64,000 nt of DNA from UBA964 sp031382085 (lineage in GTDB: Bacteria > Pseudomonadota > Gammaproteobacteria > Steroidobacterales > Steroidobacteraceae), in contig JANMYM010000024.1 of the NCBI GenBank assembly GCA_031382085.1, forward strand, positions 36,323 to 100,322. The letters run 5' to 3'. The notes under the pieces were generated by a model. That model was not told where the DNA came from. It worked only from the letters and a program-made list of their open reading frames with translations, and did not search any database. The translations under genes and the position numbers were made by a program. The stretch's first letter is position 1; every line of letters starts with the position of its first letter. Positions 51,701 through 59,646 of the stretch are shown here, piece after piece.

Positions 51701-54172
51701 ACGGGTGTTGCTCTCGACCAGTGGACCGGTGAAGCCAATAACGCCGAGCAGTTGTTAGCATTGAAGCGGCCACTGCATACGCTCAAGGGTGGCGCGCGTA
51801 TGGCGGGCCTGCGCAGCATGGCGTCGCTGGCGCACGAGCTTGAGTCGCTGATTCAGCAGGTCGAACTGGGCGTCGCGCGCGGTGGCAGCGCAGCACGCGG
51901 TGTGCTGCAGCAGGGCCTTGACGAGCTCTCCCGAATGCGCGAGTCGTTGTCGGGTGGCCAGGTGATGACGCCGGCGACGACATTGATCGGACGCATTCAC
52001 GCGCTGGCCCAACCGCCCGACCTTGAAGCAACGCAGGAAGCCAGACAGCTTGAGCTGCCTGCAACACCTGAGCCAGCACCTGAGCCAGCACCTGAGCCAG
52101 CACCTGAGCCAGCACCTGAGCCAGTTGCGCCGCCGCCACCACCACCACTGGAGCCGACGCCGCCGCCAGGGGTCGTTGAGGCTGCGCCACCGCCAGTCGC
52201 AAGTGACACACTCCTGTCTGCCGTGACAGGCATTGAGGAAGTGGTGCCGGAATCGGAACTGGGAGCAGTTCCGGAGGAGGCGCAGGCTGCCGCTGTTGTA
52301 TTGCCGCCGGGACGCGACCCTGCCCCGGCGGATCGCCAGGAACTGGCGCGTGTTGACGCCGACTTGTTAGATCAGTTGCTCAACAATGCCGGTGAGGTCA
52401 GCATCGGCCGCGCCCGGCTTGAGCAGCAGATTGGTTCCATCGATTTCAATCTTGGTGAATTGTCGCGCACGGTCACGCGTCTCAAAGAGCAGCTGCGCAA
52501 GCTCGAAATCGAAACTGAAAAGCAGATATTGAATAAATTCGAGAGCGACGGCGGCCATCGCTCCGATTTTGACCCGCTGGAACTTGATCGCTATTCATCC
52601 ATTCAGCAGTTCTCGCGCGCCCTGGCCGAAACGGCGAGTGACGTCGCCAGCATTCAACAGCTGCTCGAATCACTGACGCGCGATACCCAGAACCTGCTGC
52701 AACAACAGGCGCGCACCGTTACTGAACTGCAGAATGGCCTGATGCGCACCCGCATGGTGCCGTTCCAGCGGCATGTGCAGCGCCTGTCGCGCATCGTCCG
52801 TCAGGCTGCGATCGACACCGGCAAGCAGGCGGAACTGGTGGTGGACGGCGCTTCCGGCGAGGTGGATCGCCAGGTGCTGGAACGCATGCTGCCGCCGTTC
52901 GAGCACATGTTGCGCAACGCCGTGGTGCATGGCATCGAGATGCCGGCGGAACGCGAGCGGCGCGGCAAGAGTCCGGCAGGCCGCATCCAGCTTGCGCTGC
53001 GACGTGAAGGCGCCGAAGTGATCGTCGAGATCACCGATGATGGCGGCGGCATGAATATCATTGCGATCCGCGACAAGGCACTGGCGTTAGGTCTGCTGCA
53101 GCCCGGGCAGGCCATCTCGGACAACGAGGCGATGCAGCTGGTCCTGGAGCCTGGATTTTCCACGGCCTCGAGCGTCACGCAGAACGCGGGGCGTGGGGTG
53201 GGCATGGACGTCGTGGCCAACGAGGTCAAGCGCCTCGGCGGCGCGCTGCACATGGAAACCCGGCTGCGCGAGGGCACGCGATTTGTTATCCGCCTGCCGT
53301 TCACGCTGGCCATCACTCATGCGCTTGTGGTGCGTACGGCTGACGAGTACTACGCGCTGCCATTGCCCATGGTCGAGGGTGTCGTGCGGCTGCCGCGCGA
53401 TGAGATCGACGCACATCTCGGGCAGGATGCACCCAGCTATAGCTATGGAACTGTTAGCTATCGGTTCCGGCAATTGTCGAATTTCGTCGGGATGGAGAGT
53501 GCGCCGACGGCCGCGAGTGAAGTCACGCTGCCGGTCGTGCTGGTGCGCGCCGGAGACCATTCAACCGCTATTGTTGCCGAGGAACTGGTGGGCAGTCGCG
53601 AGATCGTCGTCAAGAGTGTCGGACCGCAGATTTCGTCGATTCGCGGCATCTCCGGCGCCACCATCCTCGGTGATGGCCGTATCGTCATCATTCTCGATGT
53701 TGCGGCGCTGGTGCGTTCCGATTTGCGCGCGCGCAGCGAACCTGTCCTGGCGCGTGACAAAGCCGACACGCGACCGGTCGCGCTGGTGGTGGACGATTCG
53801 ATTACGGTGCGCCGCGTGACGCAGCGACTGCTCGAGCGTAATGGTCTGCGGGTCCTGACCGCGCGCGATGGCGTCGAAGCTGTCGAAATGATGAAAGACA
53901 ACGTGCCGGACGTCATTCTGCTCGACATCGAGATGCCGCGCATGGACGGCTATGAAGTCGCGGCCCAGGTTCGCAATGATCCGCGCCTGCAGGATATTCC
54001 AATCATCATGATTACGTCGCGCGTCGGCGAAAAACACCGTGCCCGCGCCATCGAGCTGGGTGTCGACGATTATCTTGGCAAACCATATCAGGAAGCGCAA
54101 TTGCTCGAAGCGATCGAACCGTTGCTGACACGACGGGCCGAGCGCGCCGCAGCGCGCTCGGCAGGTGACTGA
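48767..54172 (+). CDS. chpA: Pil-Chp hybrid histidine kinase ChpA (PilL)
   Basis: This very large 1801-residue CheA-type hybrid starts inside the last codons of pilJ. An N-terminal region of about 600 residues resembles FimL-like degenerate Hpt repeats. Three canonical Hpt domains follow, with His681 (FHTLKGSG), His834 (CHTLSGSS) and His1004 (LHTLKGGA). A Pro-Glu-Pro-Ala repeat linker leads to the CheA dimer/ATPase core (MLRNAVVHGIE; DDGGGM; NAGRGVGMDVV), a CheW-like domain and a receiver with Asp1720 in LLDIEMPRMDGYE. It phosphorylates PilG/PilH. P. aeruginosa ChpA has more phosphotransfer sites. Confidence 0.95.
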   Translation: MADIAEQAVQIVGRELATTLAEARNALEAYADQQENSALLQRCAVELRTARGVLKVLEIYGAALLAEEMELVAVYLLEAPDDRRNHAEMLDALMRAVVQLPGYLERVLAGGRDMALVLLPLLNDLRAVRGSALLSEGTLLLLNLKSDQQPNKPAVKLVPGTDLYSVARRERMRFQMGLVGWIRGERIDENLRALSDVAAEIEQRATQQPVFQLWWVVGALVEALRSGGLEGSVSIKRLLGLADREIKRLLEIGEVRYAQSPPVELLNNLLYYIARSTAGGTRVSAVRKSFRLDELLPVDPIVEAERETLSAPSVKLMQTVAAAIREDLGRVKDVLDIFVRRGTGNAAELGPQVEMLRKIGDTLGVLGLGELRGAIQPQVEQLANVVSGKSPAGEEQLVEIASELIRVEDSLDSHLVRMILPGGGRAADRDQPVDEAGAEEFAKVQAAVLRECIANLARLKDTITQNIGGTLEPSGLDNWPAQIGGVRAALRMLGHARAEKIVNGIERHLVRIMRPGGARVSHEFLDRLADAVVSLEYYMETLQAGRREPSYMLENAERCIEALDHDRGSAVPTVEPATLSATGTLRTLQATATDVLTPEASAAAAASAVAAAAAARVGPPVLPARPDLSAADDAEPVDPELRGIFVDEAREETARINEHFPVWEQNPQEIASLAILRRSFHTLKGSGRMVGATAVGEFAWSIENLLNRLIDGTLARSPAIVNVIGEGVANAAAMIEAFANRAAAQFDAGAMVRRAHALAAGQIPVEEYVSPSPAAGPEAAADAADKGGTMDSTLREIYQREINAHVTTVRNWIARELGRPEPHRLSEDVYRACHTLSGSSKMAEARHGTRLAEPLERWLRKGWGSGVGFVAEDLRLLGDCMSAMELIARNLDEGTMFFVSHDVVRERVAAAEAALDARIAFAEQNSEQIELPSTTGGEAAEDMPAVAAAAGDAEPMAVDFDPEIASIFAEEATELLDETGVALDQWTGEANNAEQLLALKRPLHTLKGGARMAGLRSMASLAHELESLIQQVELGVARGGSAARGVLQQGLDELSRMRESLSGGQVMTPATTLIGRIHALAQPPDLEATQEARQLELPATPEPAPEPAPEPAPEPAPEPVAPPPPPPLEPTPPPGVVEAAPPPVASDTLLSAVTGIEEVVPESELGAVPEEAQAAAVVLPPGRDPAPADRQELARVDADLLDQLLNNAGEVSIGRARLEQQIGSIDFNLGELSRTVTRLKEQLRKLEIETEKQILNKFESDGGHRSDFDPLELDRYSSIQQFSRALAETASDVASIQQLLESLTRDTQNLLQQQARTVTELQNGLMRTRMVPFQRHVQRLSRIVRQAAIDTGKQAELVVDGASGEVDRQVLERMLPPFEHMLRNAVVHGIEMPAERERRGKSPAGRIQLALRREGAEVIVEITDDGGGMNIIAIRDKALALGLLQPGQAISDNEAMQLVLEPGFSTASSVTQNAGRGVGMDVVANEVKRLGGALHMETRLREGTRFVIRLPFTLAITHALVVRTADEYYALPLPMVEGVVRLPRDEIDAHLGQDAPSYSYGTVSYRFRQLSNFVGMESAPTAASEVTLPVVLVRAGDHSTAIVAEELVGSREIVVKSVGPQISSIRGISGATILGDGRIVIILDVAALVRSDLRARSEPVLARDKADTRPVALVVDDSITVRRVTQRLLERNGLRVLTARDGVEAVEMMKDNVPDVILLDIEMPRMDGYEVAAQVRNDPRLQDIPIIMITSRVGEKHRARAIELGVDDYLGKPYQEAQLLEAIEPLLTRRAERAAARSAGD
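52070..52123 (+). repeat. 12-base tandem repeat coding (Glu-Pro-Ala-Pro)n in chpA
   Basis: About 4.5 copies of GAGCCAGCACCT encode the flexible linker before the kinase core. The unit is a multiple of three and copies are nearly identical, so copy number can vary without frameshift. Confidence 0.9.
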
Positions 54173-54173
54173 C

Positions 54174-54647
54174 ATGACGGAACGCATTACCGAAATCTAC
54201 AGCATGCTGATTCCGCTCGCGGAAGGGCGCCTGCTGGCGCCGCGCTCCTGCGTCGCCGAAGTGATCGCCTACGCCGAGCCGTCGCCGATGGTCGAGGCGC
54301 CGCCCTGGTACCTGGGGTTGCTGCCCTGGAACAATCGCTCGATTCCGGTTGTTAGCTTTGAGGGAATGTGCGGTCAGCCGATACCCACGGGCAGCACGCG
54401 CGCACGTGTCGTGGTGTTCCACGGGTTGATGCGCAAGCTCGAGTGCCAGGCCTTCGGTCTGCTGTCGCAGGGTTTTCCGCAGTTGGTCCGCGTCAGCAGC
54501 GATGTACTGCGAGCGGATCCGATGCGGGTGATTTCCGATCGCATGCCGGCCTTGTGCGGTGTCCGGCTCATGAATGAAACGCCGCTGGTGCCGGATCTGG
54601 AGCGTCTCGAGCTGCAGATCGCCGAAGAAACCTCGGCCGCCGCCTAA
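54174..54647 (+). CDS. chpC: CheW-like protein ChpC
   Basis: The 157-residue CheW-domain protein (YSMLIPLAEGRLLAPRSCVAEVIAY, PPWYLGLLPWNNRSIPVVSFE) follows chpA after one base, in the place of ChpC in Pseudomonas. It may couple other receptors to ChpA. Its TAA overlaps the stop codon of the convergent rsmE. Confidence 0.88.
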   Translation: MTERITEIYSMLIPLAEGRLLAPRSCVAEVIAYAEPSPMVEAPPWYLGLLPWNNRSIPVVSFEGMCGQPIPTGSTRARVVVFHGLMRKLECQAFGLLSQGFPQLVRVSSDVLRADPMRVISDRMPALCGVRLMNETPLVPDLERLELQIAEETSAAA

Positions 54648-55411
54648 CAATTTCCCAGATCGCCGAGCATGCCCTGGAGCAGCGCCAGCGCAGTGAGCGC
54701 CGCTGTTTCGCTGCGCAGTATGCGTGGACCCAGGCCCAGAGGTGTTGCTCCGCGCGCAACCAGTTGCTGCAGCTCCGCGGTGCTCAGGCCACCTTCCGGA
54801 CCAACCACGATCTGCAGGCGCTCGGGAATCGCATGCTGTCCACGCAGACCATCCACCACCTGCACCAGGCTGGCGCTCGCGCCCGGATCCAGCACCCAGA
54901 GCCGCGTCTCGGATTCCATCGGCGCGGCGCTCGCGAATTCGCGCAATTCAATCGGCGAGCTGACAATCGGCACGCGACTGCGACCGCACTGTTCGCAGGC
55001 AGACCTCGCCACTGCCTGCCAGTGTCCGGCCTTGCGCTCGGATTGCCGTGCGTCCACACGCACCACGCTGAACTCGGTTGTCAAAGGCTGGATTTCGTAG
55101 ACGCCGAGTTCGGTCGCCTTTTGCACGATCCAGTCCATTTTCTCGCCGCGCGCAATGCCTTGCAGAAGTGTCAGCTGGATGCGCGCTTCGGGTTCGTCGG
55201 CCAGTGCGGTGCCGATTTGCAATTGATAGCTGCCACGCTGCGCGCCCGTGAGGGTGGCGTTCCAGCGGTGACCTTCGCCATCGAAGACTTCCACGACCGC
55301 GCCGCTGCGCAGCCGCAGCACCCGGATCAGGTGGTCGCTTTGCGCAAGCGGCAACTCGGTGCTCGTCCCTTCGAGCCATTTGCCCGGCAGATAACAGCGC
55401 GTCAGTCGCAT
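54644..55411 (-). CDS. rsmE: 16S rRNA (uracil1498-N3)-methyltransferase
   Basis: The 255-residue SPOUT enzyme has the N-terminal PUA-like part (LPLAQSDHLIRVLRL), ARGEKMDWIVQKATELGVYEIQPL, and the SAM knot IVVGPEGGLSTAE with LGPRILRSETAAL. It methylates U1498 of 16S rRNA. MRLTRCYLPG is the start; it overlaps the bioA stop by ten bases, so the two are coupled. Confidence 0.96.
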   Translation of the reverse strand: MRLTRCYLPGKWLEGTSTELPLAQSDHLIRVLRLRSGAVVEVFDGEGHRWNATLTGAQRGSYQLQIGTALADEPEARIQLTLLQGIARGEKMDWIVQKATELGVYEIQPLTTEFSVVRVDARQSERKAGHWQAVARSACEQCGRSRVPIVSSPIELREFASAAPMESETRLWVLDPGASASLVQVVDGLRGQHAIPERLQIVVGPEGGLSTAELQQLVARGATPLGLGPRILRSETAALTALALLQGMLGDLGNC

Positions 55412-56766
55412 GTCGCGAGCTCCAGGCCTTCCATGGCGACGGTGCACATCAGCGCGATTTCGGCCGGCGTTACCACGTACGGAGGCATGAAATAGATGAC
55501 ATTACCTAACGGCCGCAGAATCACGCCGCGCTCCAGGGCATGGCGGTAAATGCGCAGATTGCGCCGCTCGCGCCAGTCAAACGGCGTACGCGTCGCGCGA
55601 TCGCGCACAAATTCGATCGCGCCGATCAGGCCGCACTGCCGGACATCGCTGACATGCGGATGCGATCGAAACACCGCCATGTTGTCTGCGAGTGAGTCAG
55701 ACAGGCGTCGCACCGTCTGCAGCACGTCGGTCGCGGCGAATACATTCAAGGTCGCGAGCGCCGCAGTGCAGGCCAGCGGATTGCCGCTGAAACTGTGGGA
55801 ATGCAGAAAGCCGTTCAATTTCGCGTACTCGTCATAGAAAGCGCGATAGACCGGCTCTGTTGTCAGCACCACCGACAGGGCCAGGTAGCCGCCCGACAGG
55901 CCTTTGGACAGGCACAGGAAGTCCGGCGTGATGCCGGCATGTTCGCAGGCGAACATGCGGCCGGTGCGGCCCATGCCGACCGCAATCTCATCGGCGATCA
56001 GGTGCACACCATACTGATCGCACAGCGCGCGCACCGTGCCGAGATACGCCGCATCGTACATGCGCATGTTGCCCGCGCACTGCACCAGTGGTTCCAGGAT
56101 CACAGCCGCGACCTGGTCGGCATTCTGCCGCAACAGCTCCCGCAGCACCTCGGCCTGGCGGTGGGCGCAGCCGGTGGCCGATTCTCCGGGCAGACATTCG
56201 TAGGCGTCGGGCGACGGCGCGGTGATGACGTCCATCAGCAGTGGCCGATAGATCGACTTATATAGCTCGACGCTGCCGACTGCGAGTGCGCCCAGGGTTT
56301 CACCGTGGTAGCTGTTACTGAGAGTAATGAAGCGGGTCTTGCGCGGCTTGCCGCGGTTCTGCCAGTAGTGATAACTCATTTTCAACGCGATTTCGATCGC
56401 GTTTGAACCGCTGTCGGCGAAAAAGCATTTTGTTAGGCCAGACGGCGCCAGAGCCAGCAGCTTTTCGGCCAACGTGATCGCCGGTTCATGCGTGAATCCG
56501 GCGAACATCACATGCTCCAGCGTGTCGAGCTGGGCGTGCAGCGCGGCGTTGATGGCCGGATGCGCATGACCGAGCACATTCACCCACCACGAACCAATGG
56601 CATCAAGGTATTGCCGGCCGTCGTAATCGCGGATCCAGGCACCGGCGCCACTCTTGATCGGCAGCAAAGGCAGTTCGCCTTCGTGGTCCTTCATCTGAGT
56701 GCAGGGGTGCCAGAGCACGCGCAGATCGCGCGCAATGAGCGAGGCGTTCGTGTGGGCAGTGGTCAT
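55402..56766 (-). CDS. bioA: Adenosylmethionine-8-amino-7-oxononanoate aminotransferase
   Basis: BioA makes 7,8-diaminopelargonate in biotin synthesis using SAM as amino donor. The 454 residues show LWHPCTQMKDHE, YLDAIGSWWVNVLGHAHP, the PLP region YHGETLGALAVGS, LIADEIAVGMGRTG and the Schiff-base Lys in LCLSKGLSGGYL (near 284). No other biotin genes are near. It is divergent from ampD. Confidence 0.97.
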   Translation of the reverse strand: MTTAHTNASLIARDLRVLWHPCTQMKDHEGELPLLPIKSGAGAWIRDYDGRQYLDAIGSWWVNVLGHAHPAINAALHAQLDTLEHVMFAGFTHEPAITLAEKLLALAPSGLTKCFFADSGSNAIEIALKMSYHYWQNRGKPRKTRFITLSNSYHGETLGALAVGSVELYKSIYRPLLMDVITAPSPDAYECLPGESATGCAHRQAEVLRELLRQNADQVAAVILEPLVQCAGNMRMYDAAYLGTVRALCDQYGVHLIADEIAVGMGRTGRMFACEHAGITPDFLCLSKGLSGGYLALSVVLTTEPVYRAFYDEYAKLNGFLHSHSFSGNPLACTAALATLNVFAATDVLQTVRRLSDSLADNMAVFRSHPHVSDVRQCGLIGAIEFVRDRATRTPFDWRERRNLRIYRHALERGVILRPLGNVIYFMPPYVVTPAEIALMCTVAMEGLELATCD

Positions 56767-56800
56767 GGTTTGCGCGCTATTGTGGCATCATCGAACACGC

Positions 56801-57361
56801 ATGACCGCGCCGATTTCAATCGACAACCGCACCGGGCTGATCGTCTCAGCCCGCCAGGTGCTGTCACCACATTTCGATGATCGTCCGCCGGCGGTGCAAC
56901 CCGATCTGCTGGTGATACATGGCATCAGCCTGCCGCCGGGTGACTTTGGCGGCAGCTGCATTGAGGCATTTTTCTGCGGTAATTTGCGCGCCGACGCGCA
57001 CCCGTATTTCGCCACGATTGCGACGCTGCGGGTCTCATCGCACCTGCTGATTCGTCGCCAGGGCGCCCTGGTGCAGTTCGTGCCGTTGGGCAGCCGTGCC
57101 TGGCACGCCGGTGCCTCGAGTTTTGGCGGACGCAGCGGCTGCAATGATTTTTCCATTGGCGTAGAGCTCGAAGGCACCGATGACCTGCCCTACGAAGCCA
57201 GTCAGTACGCGACACTCGCCACCCTAACAAAGGTGTTATGCAGCGCCTATCCCGCCATCGCGAGTGACCGCATCGTCGGTCATGCTGACATTGCGCCGGG
57301 CCGCAAGACCGATCCGGGACCCGCTTTCGATTGGCCACGGTATCGGAATGCGCTACGCTGA
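56801..57361 (+). CDS. ampD: 1,6-anhydro-N-acetylmuramyl-L-alanine amidase
   Basis: AmpD recycles anhydro-muropeptides in the cytoplasm and so keeps AmpR-type beta-lactamase induction low. The 186 residues contain zinc ligands in LLVIHGISLPPG (His40) and the GHADIAPGRKTDPG motif, plus NDFSIGVELEGTD. MTAPISIDNRTG is the start; in-frame codons upstream overlap bioA and are not family-like. The MFS gene follows after 33 bases. Confidence 0.96.
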   Translation: MTAPISIDNRTGLIVSARQVLSPHFDDRPPAVQPDLLVIHGISLPPGDFGGSCIEAFFCGNLRADAHPYFATIATLRVSSHLLIRRQGALVQFVPLGSRAWHAGASSFGGRSGCNDFSIGVELEGTDDLPYEASQYATLATLTKVLCSAYPAIASDRIVGHADIAPGRKTDPGPAFDWPRYRNALR

Positions 57362-57394
57362 GGGCGCACTGCGATAACAAGAACAGGGGGCGCA

Positions 57395-58834
57395 ATGGCG
57401 ACAACTAGCGGACCGACCACGGGTGATGGCGAAATGCGGATCTACCCCTGGGTGATCGCGATCTTCGGCATGCTGGCGCTGTTCCTGTCGAACGGCATGA
57501 CGGCCACGGGCATCACGATTTACGATCCGTCGCTGCTCGATGAGTTCGGCTGGTCGCGTGGCGACTTCAAGTTCCGGGACCTGCTCAATCTGGGCGTCTC
57601 TGGCTTGATCGCGCCGTTTGCGGGTGTGCTCATCGACCGCTTCAATCCCAAGTGGCTGCTGATCGGCGGGCTGTCGCTGCTGACGCTCGGCTATTTCGGG
57701 TATGCCGCGCTGGCTAACGGCGGACCGGTGCCGATCCTTGAAGTGATTGCCGCCCTGACCATCCTCGGGCTGGCGGCCATGCTTGTCATTGCCTTGCATG
57801 TGCTCTTTCCCAGGATTGCAATGCCTCTGGCGTTAGGTATCGCCGTGCTGCTGGCGGCTGCCGGCGGCTACCTGTATGTGCAGAACTGGATGGGTGTGGC
57901 GCTGAAGCAGGTCTACATGATCCACCTGCTGTTTGCGATTGCGCTGTCGTCCGCCGGATCGATGGTGGTGATATTCCTGGTATCCAGCTGGTTTGTGAAA
58001 CACCGCGGCCTGGCGATTGGCATCGCTCTGGTCGGCACCAGCCTCGGCAGCGCAGTGCTGCCCAAGATCAATCCCTACCTGATCGAGAAGTTCGGCTGGC
58101 GCGAGGCGTTTGTCAGCAATGCCTACATGCCGATCGTATTGATGGTGCTGGTGCTGCTGTTTGTGCGTGGCACGCCACGCCACGCCGGCTCCACGGCGTT
58201 AGGTCAGGGCGCCAGGGTCCAGGACCTGAAGCAGCATGGGCTATATTTCCGCGAGGCATGGCGGACGCGGACTTTCTGGGTGATCGCTATTTCCGGCTTC
58301 CTCACCTATTACTCCATCTTCAGCGTGGTGCAGCATCTGGTACTGCATGCGGTCAAGACCTTTCATTTCAACCTGAAGGACGCCGGCGGCCTGATGTTCT
58401 GGTTCAGCCTGGTGGCCATGGCCTGCAAACTGACCAGCGGCGCGGTCGCTGACGCCGTCGACCGGCACAAGGTCTTTACCGCCTGTTTTGCCATCATGTT
58501 TCTGGGTGTGTTAGGTCTGGCGAGCATGCGCCAGGACCTGTTGTTCCCTGCCGCCGTAACCATTGCGATCGGCTGGGGCGGACTGTTCACGCTCTATAAC
58601 ATGCTGGCGGTGAGCAATTTCGGTCTGCGCGAAATCGGCCGCATCAACGGCGCCATCAGTTTCCTGGAGGCTATCGGTGCGGGTCTCGGCAGCTGGATTA
58701 CCGGAAAACTATTCGACCAGACCGGAAGCTACCAGGTGCCATTCATGGCGCTGGCAGTCATGGTCTTTATCGCGGTCATCATGAGCCGCTTCGTCCGCAG
58801 TGAAGTGGACGATCGCATGCTCGCAGCGCGCTGA
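57395..58834 (+). CDS. Major facilitator superfamily transporter (oxalate/monocarboxylate type)
   Basis: The 479-residue polytopic membrane protein has about 12 or more hydrophobic segments. The N-terminus (WVIAIFGMLALFLSNGMTATGITIYDPSLLDEFGWSRGDF) and the loop GVLIDRFNPKWLLIGG resemble OxlT-like/MCT-like carriers. A further pair of hydrophobic stretches (ALGIAVLLAAAGGYLYV...) lies mid-way in the N-terminal half, where standard MFS proteins have a loop. Substrate not predictable. It is convergent with the OsmC-like gene, nine bases apart. Confidence 0.85.
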   Translation: MATTSGPTTGDGEMRIYPWVIAIFGMLALFLSNGMTATGITIYDPSLLDEFGWSRGDFKFRDLLNLGVSGLIAPFAGVLIDRFNPKWLLIGGLSLLTLGYFGYAALANGGPVPILEVIAALTILGLAAMLVIALHVLFPRIAMPLALGIAVLLAAAGGYLYVQNWMGVALKQVYMIHLLFAIALSSAGSMVVIFLVSSWFVKHRGLAIGIALVGTSLGSAVLPKINPYLIEKFGWREAFVSNAYMPIVLMVLVLLFVRGTPRHAGSTALGQGARVQDLKQHGLYFREAWRTRTFWVIAISGFLTYYSIFSVVQHLVLHAVKTFHFNLKDAGGLMFWFSLVAMACKLTSGAVADAVDRHKVFTACFAIMFLGVLGLASMRQDLLFPAAVTIAIGWGGLFTLYNMLAVSNFGLREIGRINGAISFLEAIGAGLGSWITGKLFDQTGSYQVPFMALAVMVFIAVIMSRFVRSEVDDRMLAAR

Positions 58835-58843
58835 CCGCAGGCA

Positions 58844-59461
58844 CTATTTTTTGCGTTTCGCGGCGCGCGCAGCACGCGCCGCGATTTTCTCGCCCTGGGC
58901 GATGAGCCGATCTTCAGGTGTCTTGCCTGCACGCAGGGAGAAACGCTCTTCGAACAGCGCTTTCGGATTGCCCTTGCGGTACCAGGTCACCCGCATCGGA
59001 ATCCTGGCGAGCCGGAACAGGCCGAGCTGCGGGCAACGGCGATGTGTCTCGGCTGCCAATGCGCGGATGCGGCGCGGAGTTTCGCCCGTTGTCAGTGTCA
59101 GGTCGAAATTCAGCTGCATGAATTTGGGCTGCAGGTGCAGGTCGAAAAAGAACCCGCGTATGTCGATCAGGGAACGCATGGCGGTCGACAGTCCTGAATG
59201 ACGAAACTTCTGGTCGCGCGCCACCACCGCGATCGTGATCGAGGTGCAACCGGCGAGTGCGGCGAGTTGCGCGTGCACGGGGGTCCAGCCACGTGAGCGG
59301 CCGCGCAAATCCGGCGGATCGCCGATATCGAAGCCTTCGGGTTCGTCAAACATCAGGCTTGGCTGGCCGTCGAAATGAGCCTCCACACGCATGTGCTCAT
59401 GAGACGTGGTCGAGACATCGGAAATGCCGATATAGGGCGGGTAGCTGACATCTCGGCGCAT
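58844..59461 (-). CDS. OsmC-like family protein
   Basis: The 205-residue protein has the OsmC fold signature: TPVHAQLAALAGCTSITIAVVARDQ with the first reactive Cys, and a second Cys in AETHRRCPQLGLFRLARIP. OsmC/Ohr proteins reduce organic peroxides with such a Cys pair. The C-terminal tail is Lys/Arg/Ala-rich (KIAARAARAAKRKK). MRRDVSYPPYIGISDVS is the probable start. It is divergent from the hybrid kinase gene; I infer the family from motif positions. Confidence 0.7.
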   Translation of the reverse strand: MRRDVSYPPYIGISDVSTTSHEHMRVEAHFDGQPSLMFDEPEGFDIGDPPDLRGRSRGWTPVHAQLAALAGCTSITIAVVARDQKFRHSGLSTAMRSLIDIRGFFFDLHLQPKFMQLNFDLTLTTGETPRRIRALAAETHRRCPQLGLFRLARIPMRVTWYRKGNPKALFEERFSLRAGKTPEDRLIAQGEKIAARAARAAKRKK

Positions 59462-59646
59462 TGGGCGGCTCCTGGCTTGAATTGCTGGATCGACGCCATT
59501 TTGACGTAATCCATACGGGAACGGCAAACGAGAGCCAGTTCCGTGCCGTACTCGCCGCCGGGCGATCCTGATCACAAGGTTTCCGGCCACTTGCCGATAC
59601 CCTGTCCAACGGGAAACTGTCTGTCTACAAAGGGTTTTTTCTGAAG

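Noticed and set aside
51997..52233. Minus-strand Gly/Ser repeat frame opposite the ChpA linker
   Set aside because: It is the antisense of the Pro-Glu-Pro-Ala repeat; a simple repeat reads as low-complexity in every frame.
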